From Bacteroidota bacterium (GTDB lineage: Bacteria > Bacteroidota > Bacteroidia > CAIKAF01), in contig VGMT01000020.1 in NCBI GenBank assembly GCA_016866335.1, positions 1 to 37,490 on the forward strand: DNA of 37,490 nucleotides, read 5' to 3'. The notes beneath the pieces were generated by a model, which saw only the letters and a program-made list of their open reading frames with translations, did no database searches and had not been told where the DNA came from. A program made the translations under genes and the position numbers. Positions within the stretch are counted from its first letter, which is position 1. Each line of letters begins with the position of its first letter. Shown piece by piece: positions 26,054-33,516 of this stretch.

Positions 26054-26187
26054 GGGGGCCGCGCCCCTGACCGATACGGAAAGCCCACAGGGGGGCGGGG
26101 CGGCCGGAGCGAGGGGGCGACCTTGGGAGCCACCGCAGCCCGATGCCGCCACCCCCACGGCACCCGAGGACTTGCAGTGAGGGCAGG
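26054..26187 (+). repeat. Dispersed GC-rich hairpin element, copy 5 (degenerate)
   Basis: The core GGCGACCTTGGGAGC is intact at 26116-26130. The ends are diverged (GGGGGCCGCGCCCC on the left, no type-B motif). It lies in the 397-base divergent gap between nqrA and the small lipoprotein gene; apart from the promoters nothing else is recognised in that gap. Confidence 0.65.
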
Positions 26188-26224
26188 AAAAGGCGCAAAA
26201 AATAAAAAAACTTTGACTAAGCCC

Positions 26225-26255
26225 TTGCGAGTCAGCAATTCTCTTCCGTACTTTG
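26225..26255 (+). promoter_or_regulatory. Putative promoter of the small lipoprotein gene
   Basis: TTG at 26225-26227, a 21-base spacer, and TACTTTG at 26249-26255, one base shorter than the TAnnTTTG consensus. The ATG is at 26269. Confidence 0.4.
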
Positions 26256-26268
26256 CAAAAAAACAACT

Positions 26269-26658
26269 ATGAAACTCGCTTTTTCAACCCTGCTTTTAGC
26301 CCTTGCCTTTTTGTTCAGTTCCTGCGAAAAATCCCCTACCGACTTTTTGGTGGAAAAGCCCTGGGAAGTGCAATCTCTAACCGCCATGGGCACCGATATT
26401 CTGCCTTTTATTTCGCAAGGCCAACCGGTGTCGTTGATTATGGACCGGGAAGGAAATTTTGACCTAGACCTTGTCGTAACTCAAATTACGGGCACTTGGT
26501 CCTTGTCGGCCGACGAAAAACAGCTGATTGTGGAAGGTCAGGGGCAAACCACCACTTGGGATATTCAGACTCTGAAAGAAGGCGAACTGCGCATGAGCAC
26601 AACCCTTGATTTAGGAGGACTGCCCCAAAATGCTCAGCTGTACGCAACTCAGCCTTAA
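26269..26658 (+). CDS. Small lipoprotein, lipocalin-like
   Basis: 129 residues. The signal peptide ends in a lipobox (FLFSSC) with Cys at about C19. The mature part is ~110 residues with alternating strands (SLIMDREGNFDLDLV, GTWSLSADEKQLIVEG, GELRMSTTLDL). The pattern of glycine-tryptophan followed by a query of the type 'remaining weight versus log term' is that of lipocalin-like DUF domains in Bacteroidota. The function is unknown, and it is probably anchored in the outer membrane. It lies 97 bases upstream of the SlyD-like gene, which has its own promoter. Confidence 0.75.
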   Translation: MKLAFSTLLLALAFLFSSCEKSPTDFLVEKPWEVQSLTAMGTDILPFISQGQPVSLIMDREGNFDLDLVVTQITGTWSLSADEKQLIVEGQGQTTTWDIQTLKEGELRMSTTLDLGGLPQNAQLYATQP

Positions 26659-26733
26659 GCAATTATCCCACATCGTTGCCAATACCTGTTCCCCAACCCT
26701 TGGGCTAGATGTTTATTGCCCGTTGGAAAAGTA

Positions 26734-26741
26734 TACCTTTG
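26734..26741 (+). promoter_or_regulatory. -7 promoter box of the SlyD-like gene
   Basis: TACCTTTG matches TAnnTTTG exactly, 14 bases before the ATG at 26756. It shows that the longer frame from 26630 is not the real start. Confidence 0.6.
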
Positions 26742-26755
26742 AACAAAACCAAACC

Positions 26756-27259
26756 ATGAATATTGAAAAAGACGCGGTGGTGGGCATAACCTACACCTTG
26801 AAAGAAGCAAACAGCGGGGAGCTTGTTGAAACGGTTACCCAGGCGCAACCCTTTTACTTTTTATTTGGATTCGGGAATTTACTTGACGAGTTCGAAAGGC
26901 ATTTGGATGGAAAGTCGGCCGGCGAAGCCTTTGATTTTCAGCTGAGCCCAGAACAGTCATATGGGCCTGTTGACACCGAGGCGGTGGTCGATTTGCCGGT
27001 TTCGGCATTTATGATTCAGGGGCGTTTTGCCGAAGAATATGTGAAAGAAGGCGAAATCATTCAAAAGCAGGACCCCGAAGGGAATGCAATGCCGGGAAGG
27101 GTCGTGAAGCGCGGACTGGAAACGGTTACCATTGATTTCAATCACCCTATGGCGGGCAAGCACCTTCCTTTTGCCGGCACGGTGGTTGAGGTGCGCGCAG
27201 CCACGGAAGAGGAGCTGGACCATGGGCACGTGCATGGGCCGGGCGGGCATCATCATTGA
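26756..27259 (+). CDS. FKBP-type peptidyl-prolyl isomerase, SlyD-like
   Basis: 167 residues from the ATG at 26756. The FKBP half-domains flank an inserted-flap domain, the SlyD layout. Residues 1-65 include VGITYTLKEANSGELVE, PFYFLFGFGNLLDEFERHLDG; the insert covers about 66-120; and the closing strand is DFNHPMAGKHLPFAGTVVEVR. The C-terminus is histidine-rich (DHGHVHGPGGHHH) and may bind nickel or other metals as in SlyD. It acts as a cytoplasmic folding catalyst and chaperone. The start is set by the promoter box directly upstream. Confidence 0.9.
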   Translation: MNIEKDAVVGITYTLKEANSGELVETVTQAQPFYFLFGFGNLLDEFERHLDGKSAGEAFDFQLSPEQSYGPVDTEAVVDLPVSAFMIQGRFAEEYVKEGEIIQKQDPEGNAMPGRVVKRGLETVTIDFNHPMAGKHLPFAGTVVEVRAATEEELDHGHVHGPGGHHH

Positions 27260-27287
27260 TTGGGAGAGGTTTTAGATTGTTGAATTT

Positions 27288-27430
27288 GGGCGGCAAGCGG
27301 GCTTTCCGCACTACTCCGCAGGCCCCGAAAGGCTGGCCCAGCTGGTTTGCGGGGGCTCCTAACGTCGCCTCCGCACCTAGCGGGCCAGGCTTCGGCTCCT
27401 GTGCGGGGTAGTTGCGTCAATCCCTGCCGC
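27288..27430 (-). repeat. Dispersed GC-rich hairpin element, copy 6
   Basis: Type-A end GGGCGGCAAGCGGGCTTTCC at 27288, type-B end TCAATCCCTGCCGC at 27417-27430. The centre is a diverged reverse complement of the 4147 copy (core GGCTCCTAACGTCGCC). It starts 28 bases after the SlyD-like gene. Confidence 0.8.
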
Positions 27431-27479
27431 CACCCGTGGCCGTTTATCTTTCCGCAACATCCGGAAGGTTGAACGTTTG

Positions 27480-27570
27480 CCGGCGACGGGCCGACCAGCC
27501 CTGAAGGGGCGAAATACCCCAGCACAGGGTGTAGCCCTGTGTATTCAATCAATCATTCGTTCGTTCACTC
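27480..27570 (+). repeat. REP-like double-hairpin unit with short TTCN array, copy 3
   Basis: CAGCCCTGAAGGGGCGAAATA and ACAGGGTGTAGCCCTGTG repeat the two palindromes of the units near 7311 and 7613. They are again followed by TTCA/TTCG repeats (ATTCAATCAATCATTCGTTC). So palindrome pair and tetranucleotide run travel together. The rest of the 441-base gap holds only the hairpin element and a stem-loop. Confidence 0.7.
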
Positions 27571-27659
27571 GTGCCTACCCCGGCGCAAAAAATTTAACCC
27601 GGAACATTCCTGGCTACCCTTTCAGACGCATTTTTTGAAGAGCGTAATTTCACCAGGAA

Positions 27660-27679
27660 GATGCCCTCTCTGGGGCATC
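27660..27679 (-). terminator. Putative terminator stem-loop after the CotH gene
   Basis: GATGCCC and GGGCATC form a perfect 7-bp stem with a 6-base loop, 22 bases beyond the CotH stop on the minus strand. The following TTCC is not a good U-run, so it may instead be a 3'-end stabilising structure. Confidence 0.4.
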
Positions 27680-27700
27680 CGGCAAACATTTTCTTTATCC

Positions 27701-29215
27701 CTATTCCCTAGGCATCAGAACAAGTCGTTCCGGTTTGCTTCCTGCCCAATTCAAAAAATATATCCCCGGCGGAACAGCCTTTAAATTCAATTCCGGCTGC
27801 AAAATAGCACCGGAATACCACGCTCTTCCTTGCAGGTCGGTAATGCACAAAATTTTTCCCATGAGCTGCTCCGAAAAATGCAGCATGCCAAAACATGGAT
27901 TGGGGCCCCAGCCCAAGGCACTTGGTTCTGTAAAACCCAATCCTTGAAGTTGCGACATGGCCGATGAGTACCTTGAGCCAATGTATGGCTTTACTGCCCA
28001 AATGTCGCTGTTTGTACTAAAGTTCTGGCTCCAGCGCTGCTCGTCGCCCAAATATCCACTAGAACCATTGTAATTCGGGTCTTGAGCAATGAAGGGCTGA
28101 AGTCGGTTGCGCAGGCTATCTAGGCGGGGAAATAGATGGGTTGAATTAAAAACGCTGCCCAGAAACTGTTCAACATAGCCTTCGAAGTCGGCACGAAACT
28201 CCGGAATAGCAAGCAGTTTGTTGGTTAAAGGCGCCTCGGCATTGTTGCTGCCCCAGTCGTGGATGTCCCGATCGTCCGCATCTGGACACACATTCCAGTG
28301 GATACCAAAGGTGTTGTCCATGTCGTAAGGGAAGTATTCCCAACGGTTAAACTGGGGAACGTAATACAGGTAGAAGTTGTTTTTGTTGTAGTAGTAATTG
28401 TCCCAATGTCCTATTAGAATTTCCATTGCCAGCGATTTCAAATACCCTTGCACATTGAACCGGCTTTCGATTCCTGATTTAAACTGTTGGGCAGATGTTT
28501 GATTGATGAATTGGATTAAATCAACCAAACCAGAATAATCGTCTTGGGCCAGCAGCGTTTTTAATTCGTAAGCCCTTTCATTTAAGGGCGATGGGTTTAC
28601 GATGTCTTTGTAGGTTTGTTCTTGACTGCCTTCCCAGGCCAGGTCGGCGGGCCAGGTGCATTTGAATAAGGGGCCTACCGGATTGCTTCCAAACCGTGTC
28701 TTCACAAAAAGTTCGTCGGCATATTCAGCAAGAATGCGCAAGCCTTGGTATTGCCCATTGATGTACACCGCTGCGGGATTGCACCTAGGAACATGCACCC
28801 CTGCTTTATCCATTAAATAGGCGGCTGTAATTTCCCTTGCCATGGATGGGTCGTTTCGGGATCCGTTCAGGGCTATATTCCGTATTCCTTGAAGGGTTTG
28901 GCCAGGCTGCCAATGGTTAAAATCCAAGCGATAACTAAGTTTTCCGGCCGGGGCGTTGCGCGAGGTATTTCCCCTAAGACGAATGGCGACCTGGGGCAGG
29001 GTATCGGCTTGGTCGTAAACAACAGTACACATGAATTCCCTGTTGGTCCAGCGTTCGGCCGAACTCCAAAGCAAACTAAGCGAATCGGGAGCAATTTGAA
29101 TGTCAACCCTATGAACCTGTTCGTCAAACAGGGTTCCCGTTAAGGGGTAAATAGCCTGTTGGGCCACCGAAAGCAGGGGGCTCGTCAGGGCCAAGAAAAG
29201 GAAGCGCAAGCACAT
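27701..29215 (-). CDS. CotH kinase family protein with T9SS sorting tail
   Basis: 504 residues from the ATG at 29215. The longer TTG frame is rejected because it overlaps the promoter box. A signal peptide (residues 1-19, LLSVAQQ) is followed by the CotH domain at about 40-400. Visible elements are VAIRLRGNTSR, KLSYRLDF, NIALNGSRNDPS, VYINGQYQGLRIL, and the presumed metal/ATP site HWDNYYYNKNNFYLY with YFPYDMDNTFG. The last ~75 residues read as a type A type IX secretion tail: GPNP start, ITDLQGR, and GIYFLNWAGSKPERLVL. CotH proteins are secretory-pathway-like protein kinases or surface proteins; the substrate here is unknown. It is secreted or attached to the cell surface. Confidence 0.9.
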   Translation of the reverse strand: MCLRFLFLALTSPLLSVAQQAIYPLTGTLFDEQVHRVDIQIAPDSLSLLWSSAERWTNREFMCTVVYDQADTLPQVAIRLRGNTSRNAPAGKLSYRLDFNHWQPGQTLQGIRNIALNGSRNDPSMAREITAAYLMDKAGVHVPRCNPAAVYINGQYQGLRILAEYADELFVKTRFGSNPVGPLFKCTWPADLAWEGSQEQTYKDIVNPSPLNERAYELKTLLAQDDYSGLVDLIQFINQTSAQQFKSGIESRFNVQGYLKSLAMEILIGHWDNYYYNKNNFYLYYVPQFNRWEYFPYDMDNTFGIHWNVCPDADDRDIHDWGSNNAEAPLTNKLLAIPEFRADFEGYVEQFLGSVFNSTHLFPRLDSLRNRLQPFIAQDPNYNGSSGYLGDEQRWSQNFSTNSDIWAVKPYIGSRYSSAMSQLQGLGFTEPSALGWGPNPCFGMLHFSEQLMGKILCITDLQGRAWYSGAILQPELNLKAVPPGIYFLNWAGSKPERLVLMPRE

Positions 29216-29220
29216 AGTGT

Positions 29221-29253
29221 CAAATGTACACAATTCGTGCTTGCTTTTTCAAA
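29221..29253 (-). promoter_or_regulatory. Promoter of the CotH gene
   Basis: On the reverse strand TTTG (29253-29250), a 21-base spacer, and TACATTTG (29228-29221). The ATG at 29215 follows after 5 bases, giving an almost leaderless transcript. Confidence 0.65.
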
Positions 29254-29256
29254 GCA

Positions 29257-30831
29257 TTACCAAGAAACAATGACCTGTCCGTGTCCCGACTGAAACCCAG
29301 AGCTGTTGTTTTGGTTGGTTCCGGTGTTGTAAGACCCGCCACCGCCGCCGGCTCCGTTGCAATTGGTACCACCGCCGCCGCCGCCCGAATATCCGCCGCC
29401 GCCGCCACCGCCGTGGTTGCCGTTTTGGCAGCCATAAATAAAGGTGTCGCCGCCACCACCGCCGCCGAATCCGCCGGTTGAATTTCCTCCCACTCCGCCG
29501 CTGACAATGGCTTGCCCGCCGTTCACTCTTGGGGCCGAACCGCCGCTGCTTAGGTATCCTGCTCCGCCCCCGGCATTTCCCCAGGCTCCGCTGCACAGCG
29601 AACCGCTGCAGGTGCCGATGGCTCCGCCGTTGCCGTTGCTGCCCGCGGCTCCGCCGCCGGTAAACATGCCCGCCTGTGCGGTATTCGAGGTGGTTCCGTG
29701 GCTTTGAGCATTATTAGAATACGCATTGTTGTGCCCTGTTCCGCCGCCACCGCCAGCTGCAATGAGCAAACCGGTTCCGCGTTTCACAACGAAGCTGCCT
29801 CCACCGCCGCCGTTTCCTACCGAGTTGGGTGCCGACAGGCCTTGCTGCCCAACCAAAATGTCTAAGGTGTCCCCGCCCGAAACCGAAAAAGTGCCAATCA
29901 TGCGGGCTCCTTTTCCGCCGCCGCCGCCGCCTTCGGCTCCACGGGCTTGCAAAGTAACCGATGTGGTGCAGGCGCCCACCACAAACATTTGCCAGTTTCC
30001 GTTGGGCCCTGTGGACGTTGCATTGAAGGTTTGAGTGCCCGATTGATAAACGCAATTGATCACCGTTACCTGAACCGTGTCGGTGGCCGAACACCCGTTC
30101 AGGGTTCGGGTTAGAATAACGTTGTAGGTTCCTGCTTGGCTCCAGGTAACCGATGGGGTGGCCGAGGTGCTGGTGGCGGGGTTGCCTGAGGCAAAGCTCC
30201 ACTGATAGGTTCCGCCGGTTTGCTGGCTGCTGAAGTTGGCTGGAGAATTCAGGTAAATGGCATTGGGAACCACAATGCTCGGGTTCACAAATACACTATT
30301 CACCGTAAAAGAAGTTGGGGCTGAACTGCCACAACCATTGTTTGCCGACACCGTAATAGTCTTGTTTCCTGTACTTGTGTCGGAATTGGCCGTCATCAAC
30401 AGGCTATCTTGTCCTGAGGAAATTTGCCAGCCTTGGGGAACAGACCAAGTGTAATCAACCGCACCCAAAACAGAAGCTATGCTAAACTGAAGGGCCGTAT
30501 CGCCTGGACAAATGTTGGCCGGTCCAGAAATGGTTGATGGAGCTGGAGGCGGGTTTGTGCAATCGCAACGAACATTGTTCCAACCTCCCGGAAAATACAC
30601 CTGCACACAATGCACAGTGCTGTTGTAAATTTGAAGACCTACCGCAGGACTTGCAATGGCATTGCGTTGGGTTGTGGTTAAGCGGGGCATAAGCAGGCCC
30701 CGGTCGTTAAAATTTACCTCCAAACCCGCACTTGAATGGGGGGTGGTGGTTTGATTTGATATTACCACTCCTTGACCAAATAGGAATATTGGAAACAAGG
30801 AAAGGGTTAAAAGCCAAGGGAATGGGTTCAT
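29257..30831 (-). CDS. Glycine-rich surface protein, third paralogue
   Basis: 524 residues from the ATG at 30831, which gives a proper signal peptide (MNPFPWLLTLSLFPIFLFG-Q). The ATG at 30861 would add ten charged residues and overlap a promoter-like TACCTTCG (30849-30842). The tail-fibre-like head is present (GLLMPRLTTTQRNAIASPAV, GLQIYNSTV), then two PKD-like domains (DYTWSVPQGWQISSG; TYQWSFASGNPATSTS, PSVTWSQAGTYNVIL). A glycine-rich domain starts near residue 275 (GTQTFNATSTGPN) and ends GQVIVSW. It has the same architecture as the proteins at 1-2523 but is clearly diverged in sequence. It is probably exported; no T9SS tail is visible. Confidence 0.85.
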   Translation of the reverse strand: MNPFPWLLTLSLFPIFLFGQGVVISNQTTTPHSSAGLEVNFNDRGLLMPRLTTTQRNAIASPAVGLQIYNSTVHCVQVYFPGGWNNVRCDCTNPPPAPSTISGPANICPGDTALQFSIASVLGAVDYTWSVPQGWQISSGQDSLLMTANSDTSTGNKTITVSANNGCGSSAPTSFTVNSVFVNPSIVVPNAIYLNSPANFSSQQTGGTYQWSFASGNPATSTSATPSVTWSQAGTYNVILTRTLNGCSATDTVQVTVINCVYQSGTQTFNATSTGPNGNWQMFVVGACTTSVTLQARGAEGGGGGGKGARMIGTFSVSGGDTLDILVGQQGLSAPNSVGNGGGGGSFVVKRGTGLLIAAGGGGGTGHNNAYSNNAQSHGTTSNTAQAGMFTGGGAAGSNGNGGAIGTCSGSLCSGAWGNAGGGAGYLSSGGSAPRVNGGQAIVSGGVGGNSTGGFGGGGGGDTFIYGCQNGNHGGGGGGGYSGGGGGGTNCNGAGGGGGSYNTGTNQNNSSGFQSGHGQVIVSW

Positions 30832-30866
30832 TTTTTTATTTCGAAGGTAGGAAGTTTTCATTAGGG

Positions 30867-32723
30867 TTATTTCGCTAAAGCCTTAATAACACGTTCGGGT
30901 TGAATGACCACGTCTTTCATAAACAAAATATAGGGAAAACTGCTGTGCCGCTTATTTGCTTTAAAATAGTCCCGAATTTGCTTTAGGGATAAAGCCGATA
31001 TGAGAGATAAATTTAGCTCCATTTCTGAGTTGGTGTCATTGATGAAATCGTCACTGAAATCAGGGGCAATTAATAATGTTTTTATGATACTATAGCCATT
31101 TGTCATAGCTACCTTTTTATATGAAATCAATTGCCTGGAAACAGCCGAGAACTTGTTGTAGCCCTGATCCTTTGATGTTTTACATTCCACAAGAATCAGG
31201 TTCTTTTCCCCCAAATTGATGAGAATGTCAATTTTGTCTTTTGCCGTATTTAAGGTTTTCCTTAACTCCTCATCAACATTAAAACCAAGTTCTTGAAACA
31301 ACTGCTTTGTTAGCGCTTCAAAAATCAAACCCAATTCCGCTTCTTTTATCTTTAATCCCCTTTCCTTAATAGAATGCAAATCTCGATTTGCAATATCCAC
31401 ATACCCCTCTAAAAACAAATTCTGAGTGTCGGTATAAAACTCTAAAATATTATCTAAGAGACTCCCTCTGCTTTTTGCCCCAACCGAATTTATAAAACTC
31501 TGAAGGCTAGATTGATTAAGAATATCTAATACGTCCCTTGGCTTAATATTATAATTAATCAAGCCCTCTCCTGAAAGCTGAAAATCGTCCTCCAATTGAA
31601 ATTCTTTTAAAAAAATCAGCCGAAATCCAGCAACGCTTGAATCTAAATCGTTTATTAACCTGTTGTAACCATCTAAAGAAATGCCTATGCGCTCATCATT
31701 ATTTAGGTCCTCAAAAAATTCTATAATGCTGTTAATTTTATCTTCAAGCGTACTTCCTTTTAATGGAGCCGCTATTTTTAGGCTATTACCCCAAAAATCA
31801 TTTAACCATTTCTTTTTTTCGGTAACAGAAAGGGGTTCTTTATGAATGTCGTCAATCAAGACCTTTTTGAAATTTAGGCCCCCATTAATAATAGACCTTA
31901 TTTTGTCATCAAGTCCCTGTTTAACATCTAAATTATGCTTTCTACAAATTAGGTTAATTTGGGGCTCTTTAAGCGATCGTAATACCCTTCTAAAATGTTT
32001 GTCAGAAAGGTCCTTGTTTCTAATTTTTCTTAAAATTTCGACTATTTCGTCAGGAACATAAATAATGTTGGTTTTTTTCGAAAAGAATATTACACCGATG
32101 TTTTTTAAGTCATTAATTATCAAATCTATATCCTGCTTAACAATTGGAATCACCAAGTAGTTTATTTTTTTTACTTCTTCTTGAGACAATTCCAAACTTT
32201 CCCTTAAGGCATTTAAAATAGATTGTTCGTCCTGACTAATTTTCTTGTCCCTGTTGTTTGCAAAGTCGTTGTTATAAGAAACTTTAAGGCAATTAAGGTA
32301 GATATTATAGTCTCTTTTTCTCTGATTTTCAATTTCTGATTTTTCCGCTTCTATTTGCTCTTTAAGAGTCTTTACCTCCTTCTGAATATGTTTGATTTCG
32401 CTTTCGTAAAGTTTAGAGAACCAAACATTCTTCATTATTGAATTACCATCCCGAATTAAAATATCAATTAAAATATCAATTTGCGATTCTGTATTATTGA
32501 ATTCTTTAATTATATGATTTTTAAAGGCTTCCTTTACCAAGTTAAAAACTAGGGATACTTCACGATTGTCTGCATCCTTTAAACCATTTGAGGATTTTCC
32601 TGAGAGTACATTTTCGATTTCCTTTCCACTCAAGCCCGTCGAAGAAATGAGAGAATCCAAGATTTTGATGAAGGCATTTTTTTCAAATGAATTTAATTGC
32701 TCAAGTACCCTTTCTAATTTCAT
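30867..32723 (-). CDS. Coiled-coil protein with PD-(D/E)XK nuclease-like C-terminus
   Basis: 618 residues from the ATG at 32723. A TATTTTTG promoter box at 32752-32745 precedes it, so the longer frame to 32900 is rejected. The N-terminal half is helical, with a coiled coil around SEIKHIQKEVKTLKEQIEAEKSEI. The middle has a possible SAP-like segment (EPQINLICRKHNLDVKQGLD). The C-terminal ~150 residues look like a restriction-endonuclease fold: a helix with FEALTKQLFQELGF, then D499 in KIDILI and E513/K515 in LILVECKTS, the D-x13-ExK pattern. The gene is markedly AT-rich compared with its neighbours, suggesting transfer. The role is unknown; defence or DNA repair is plausible. No methyltransferase or partner gene is adjacent. 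Confidence 0.75.
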   Translation of the reverse strand: MKLERVLEQLNSFEKNAFIKILDSLISSTGLSGKEIENVLSGKSSNGLKDADNREVSLVFNLVKEAFKNHIIKEFNNTESQIDILIDILIRDGNSIMKNVWFSKLYESEIKHIQKEVKTLKEQIEAEKSEIENQRKRDYNIYLNCLKVSYNNDFANNRDKKISQDEQSILNALRESLELSQEEVKKINYLVIPIVKQDIDLIINDLKNIGVIFFSKKTNIIYVPDEIVEILRKIRNKDLSDKHFRRVLRSLKEPQINLICRKHNLDVKQGLDDKIRSIINGGLNFKKVLIDDIHKEPLSVTEKKKWLNDFWGNSLKIAAPLKGSTLEDKINSIIEFFEDLNNDERIGISLDGYNRLINDLDSSVAGFRLIFLKEFQLEDDFQLSGEGLINYNIKPRDVLDILNQSSLQSFINSVGAKSRGSLLDNILEFYTDTQNLFLEGYVDIANRDLHSIKERGLKIKEAELGLIFEALTKQLFQELGFNVDEELRKTLNTAKDKIDILINLGEKNLILVECKTSKDQGYNKFSAVSRQLISYKKVAMTNGYSIIKTLLIAPDFSDDFINDTNSEMELNLSLISALSLKQIRDYFKANKRHSSFPYILFMKDVVIQPERVIKALAK

Positions 32724-32744
32724 AAAAAATGTATAATGTTTAGC

Positions 32745-32752
32745 CAAAAATA
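32745..32752 (-). promoter_or_regulatory. -7 promoter box of the nuclease-like gene
   Basis: Reverse strand TATTTTTG matches TAnnTTTG, 21 bases before the ATG at 32723. Confidence 0.55.
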
Positions 32753-32870
32753 GGGTTTTTTGTCCGTTTAAATAAATTCGATTGGCCCCTTCTGGGTGTT
32801 GTTTCAAACGATAAACTCCCCCTCTAAATTCGTACCTTGTACCCGAATACAAATCAAACGTTGCCTGATT

Positions 32871-33512
32871 ATGATGAACCGACGTCGATTTCTTCGCCAA
32901 ACTGCCGTATTGGGCGCTGCGGCAAGCCTTGCCCCGGGAATGCTTTCAGCAGAAGCCCTGCGCGATCCTAAAAAAAAGAGCGACGCACACCTATGGGTGG
33001 TGTTTTCGGGAGGAATTGCCTTGCATGTTCCAGATTTAGATGGCTGGAACGTGCATGAACAGTGCCCCGTTCCATCTCTTGGGCCGGTTGAGTTCTTTCA
33101 AGCCCTAAATTACTCAGGCTTTGACCCCCAAAAACACCGGGATCTTGCCAACCACGCCTTAACCCAAAACGGATTTGACTTCTCGATAGGAGCCCTTTTT
33201 AGCAACAAAAGCGGTGGACTGGCCGAAGACCTGGCCTTAATTCAACAGGTTCCAACATGGATTGAAAAACACAAGCAGCTGGCGCTGATTTTGGCAGGCA
33301 CCGAGGCGGCCCATTCTAGCCTGAAACGCTACCGCTTAAATCTGGAATCGGTAGGAAAAGCCTTAAGCCAAGCCTTTCAGGTTTGTGGCGCCCGACCCAG
33401 CATTACCCTTATTTCGCCCTTAGGCCGAAACCGAACGCCCAATTCCATGGGCGGTTTTGACCACCATCACCCCGATTGCCTGCGCGAGGGCTGGCTGGCT
33501 CGCTTTTCTTAA
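32871..33512 (+). CDS. Tat-exported minimal DUF1501-like protein
   Basis: 213 residues starting MMNRRRFLRQTAVLGAA; the second ATG at 32874 is equally possible. The twin-arginine motif RRRFLRQ and a following hydrophobic Ala-rich stretch mark a Tat signal. The mature part opens with HLWVVFSGGIALHVPD and ends with LGRNRTPNSMGG and FDHHHPDCL. These resemble the first strand and last metal-ligand loop of DUF1501 proteins (alkaline phosphatase-like fold, GRTP...GRDHHP). Typical members have ~400 residues, so this is a very short form; catalytic competence is doubtful. The assignment rests on these motifs only. It is transcribed divergently from the nuclease-like gene. Confidence 0.6.
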   Translation: MMNRRRFLRQTAVLGAAASLAPGMLSAEALRDPKKKSDAHLWVVFSGGIALHVPDLDGWNVHEQCPVPSLGPVEFFQALNYSGFDPQKHRDLANHALTQNGFDFSIGALFSNKSGGLAEDLALIQQVPTWIEKHKQLALILAGTEAAHSSLKRYRLNLESVGKALSQAFQVCGARPSITLISPLGRNRTPNSMGGFDHHHPDCLREGWLARFS

Positions 33513-33516
33513 TGCC

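Noticed and set aside
32724-32900. 59-codon N-terminal extension of the nuclease-like gene
   Set aside because: It overlaps the divergent Tat gene's start and the TATTTTTG promoter box; the ATG at 32723 fits better.
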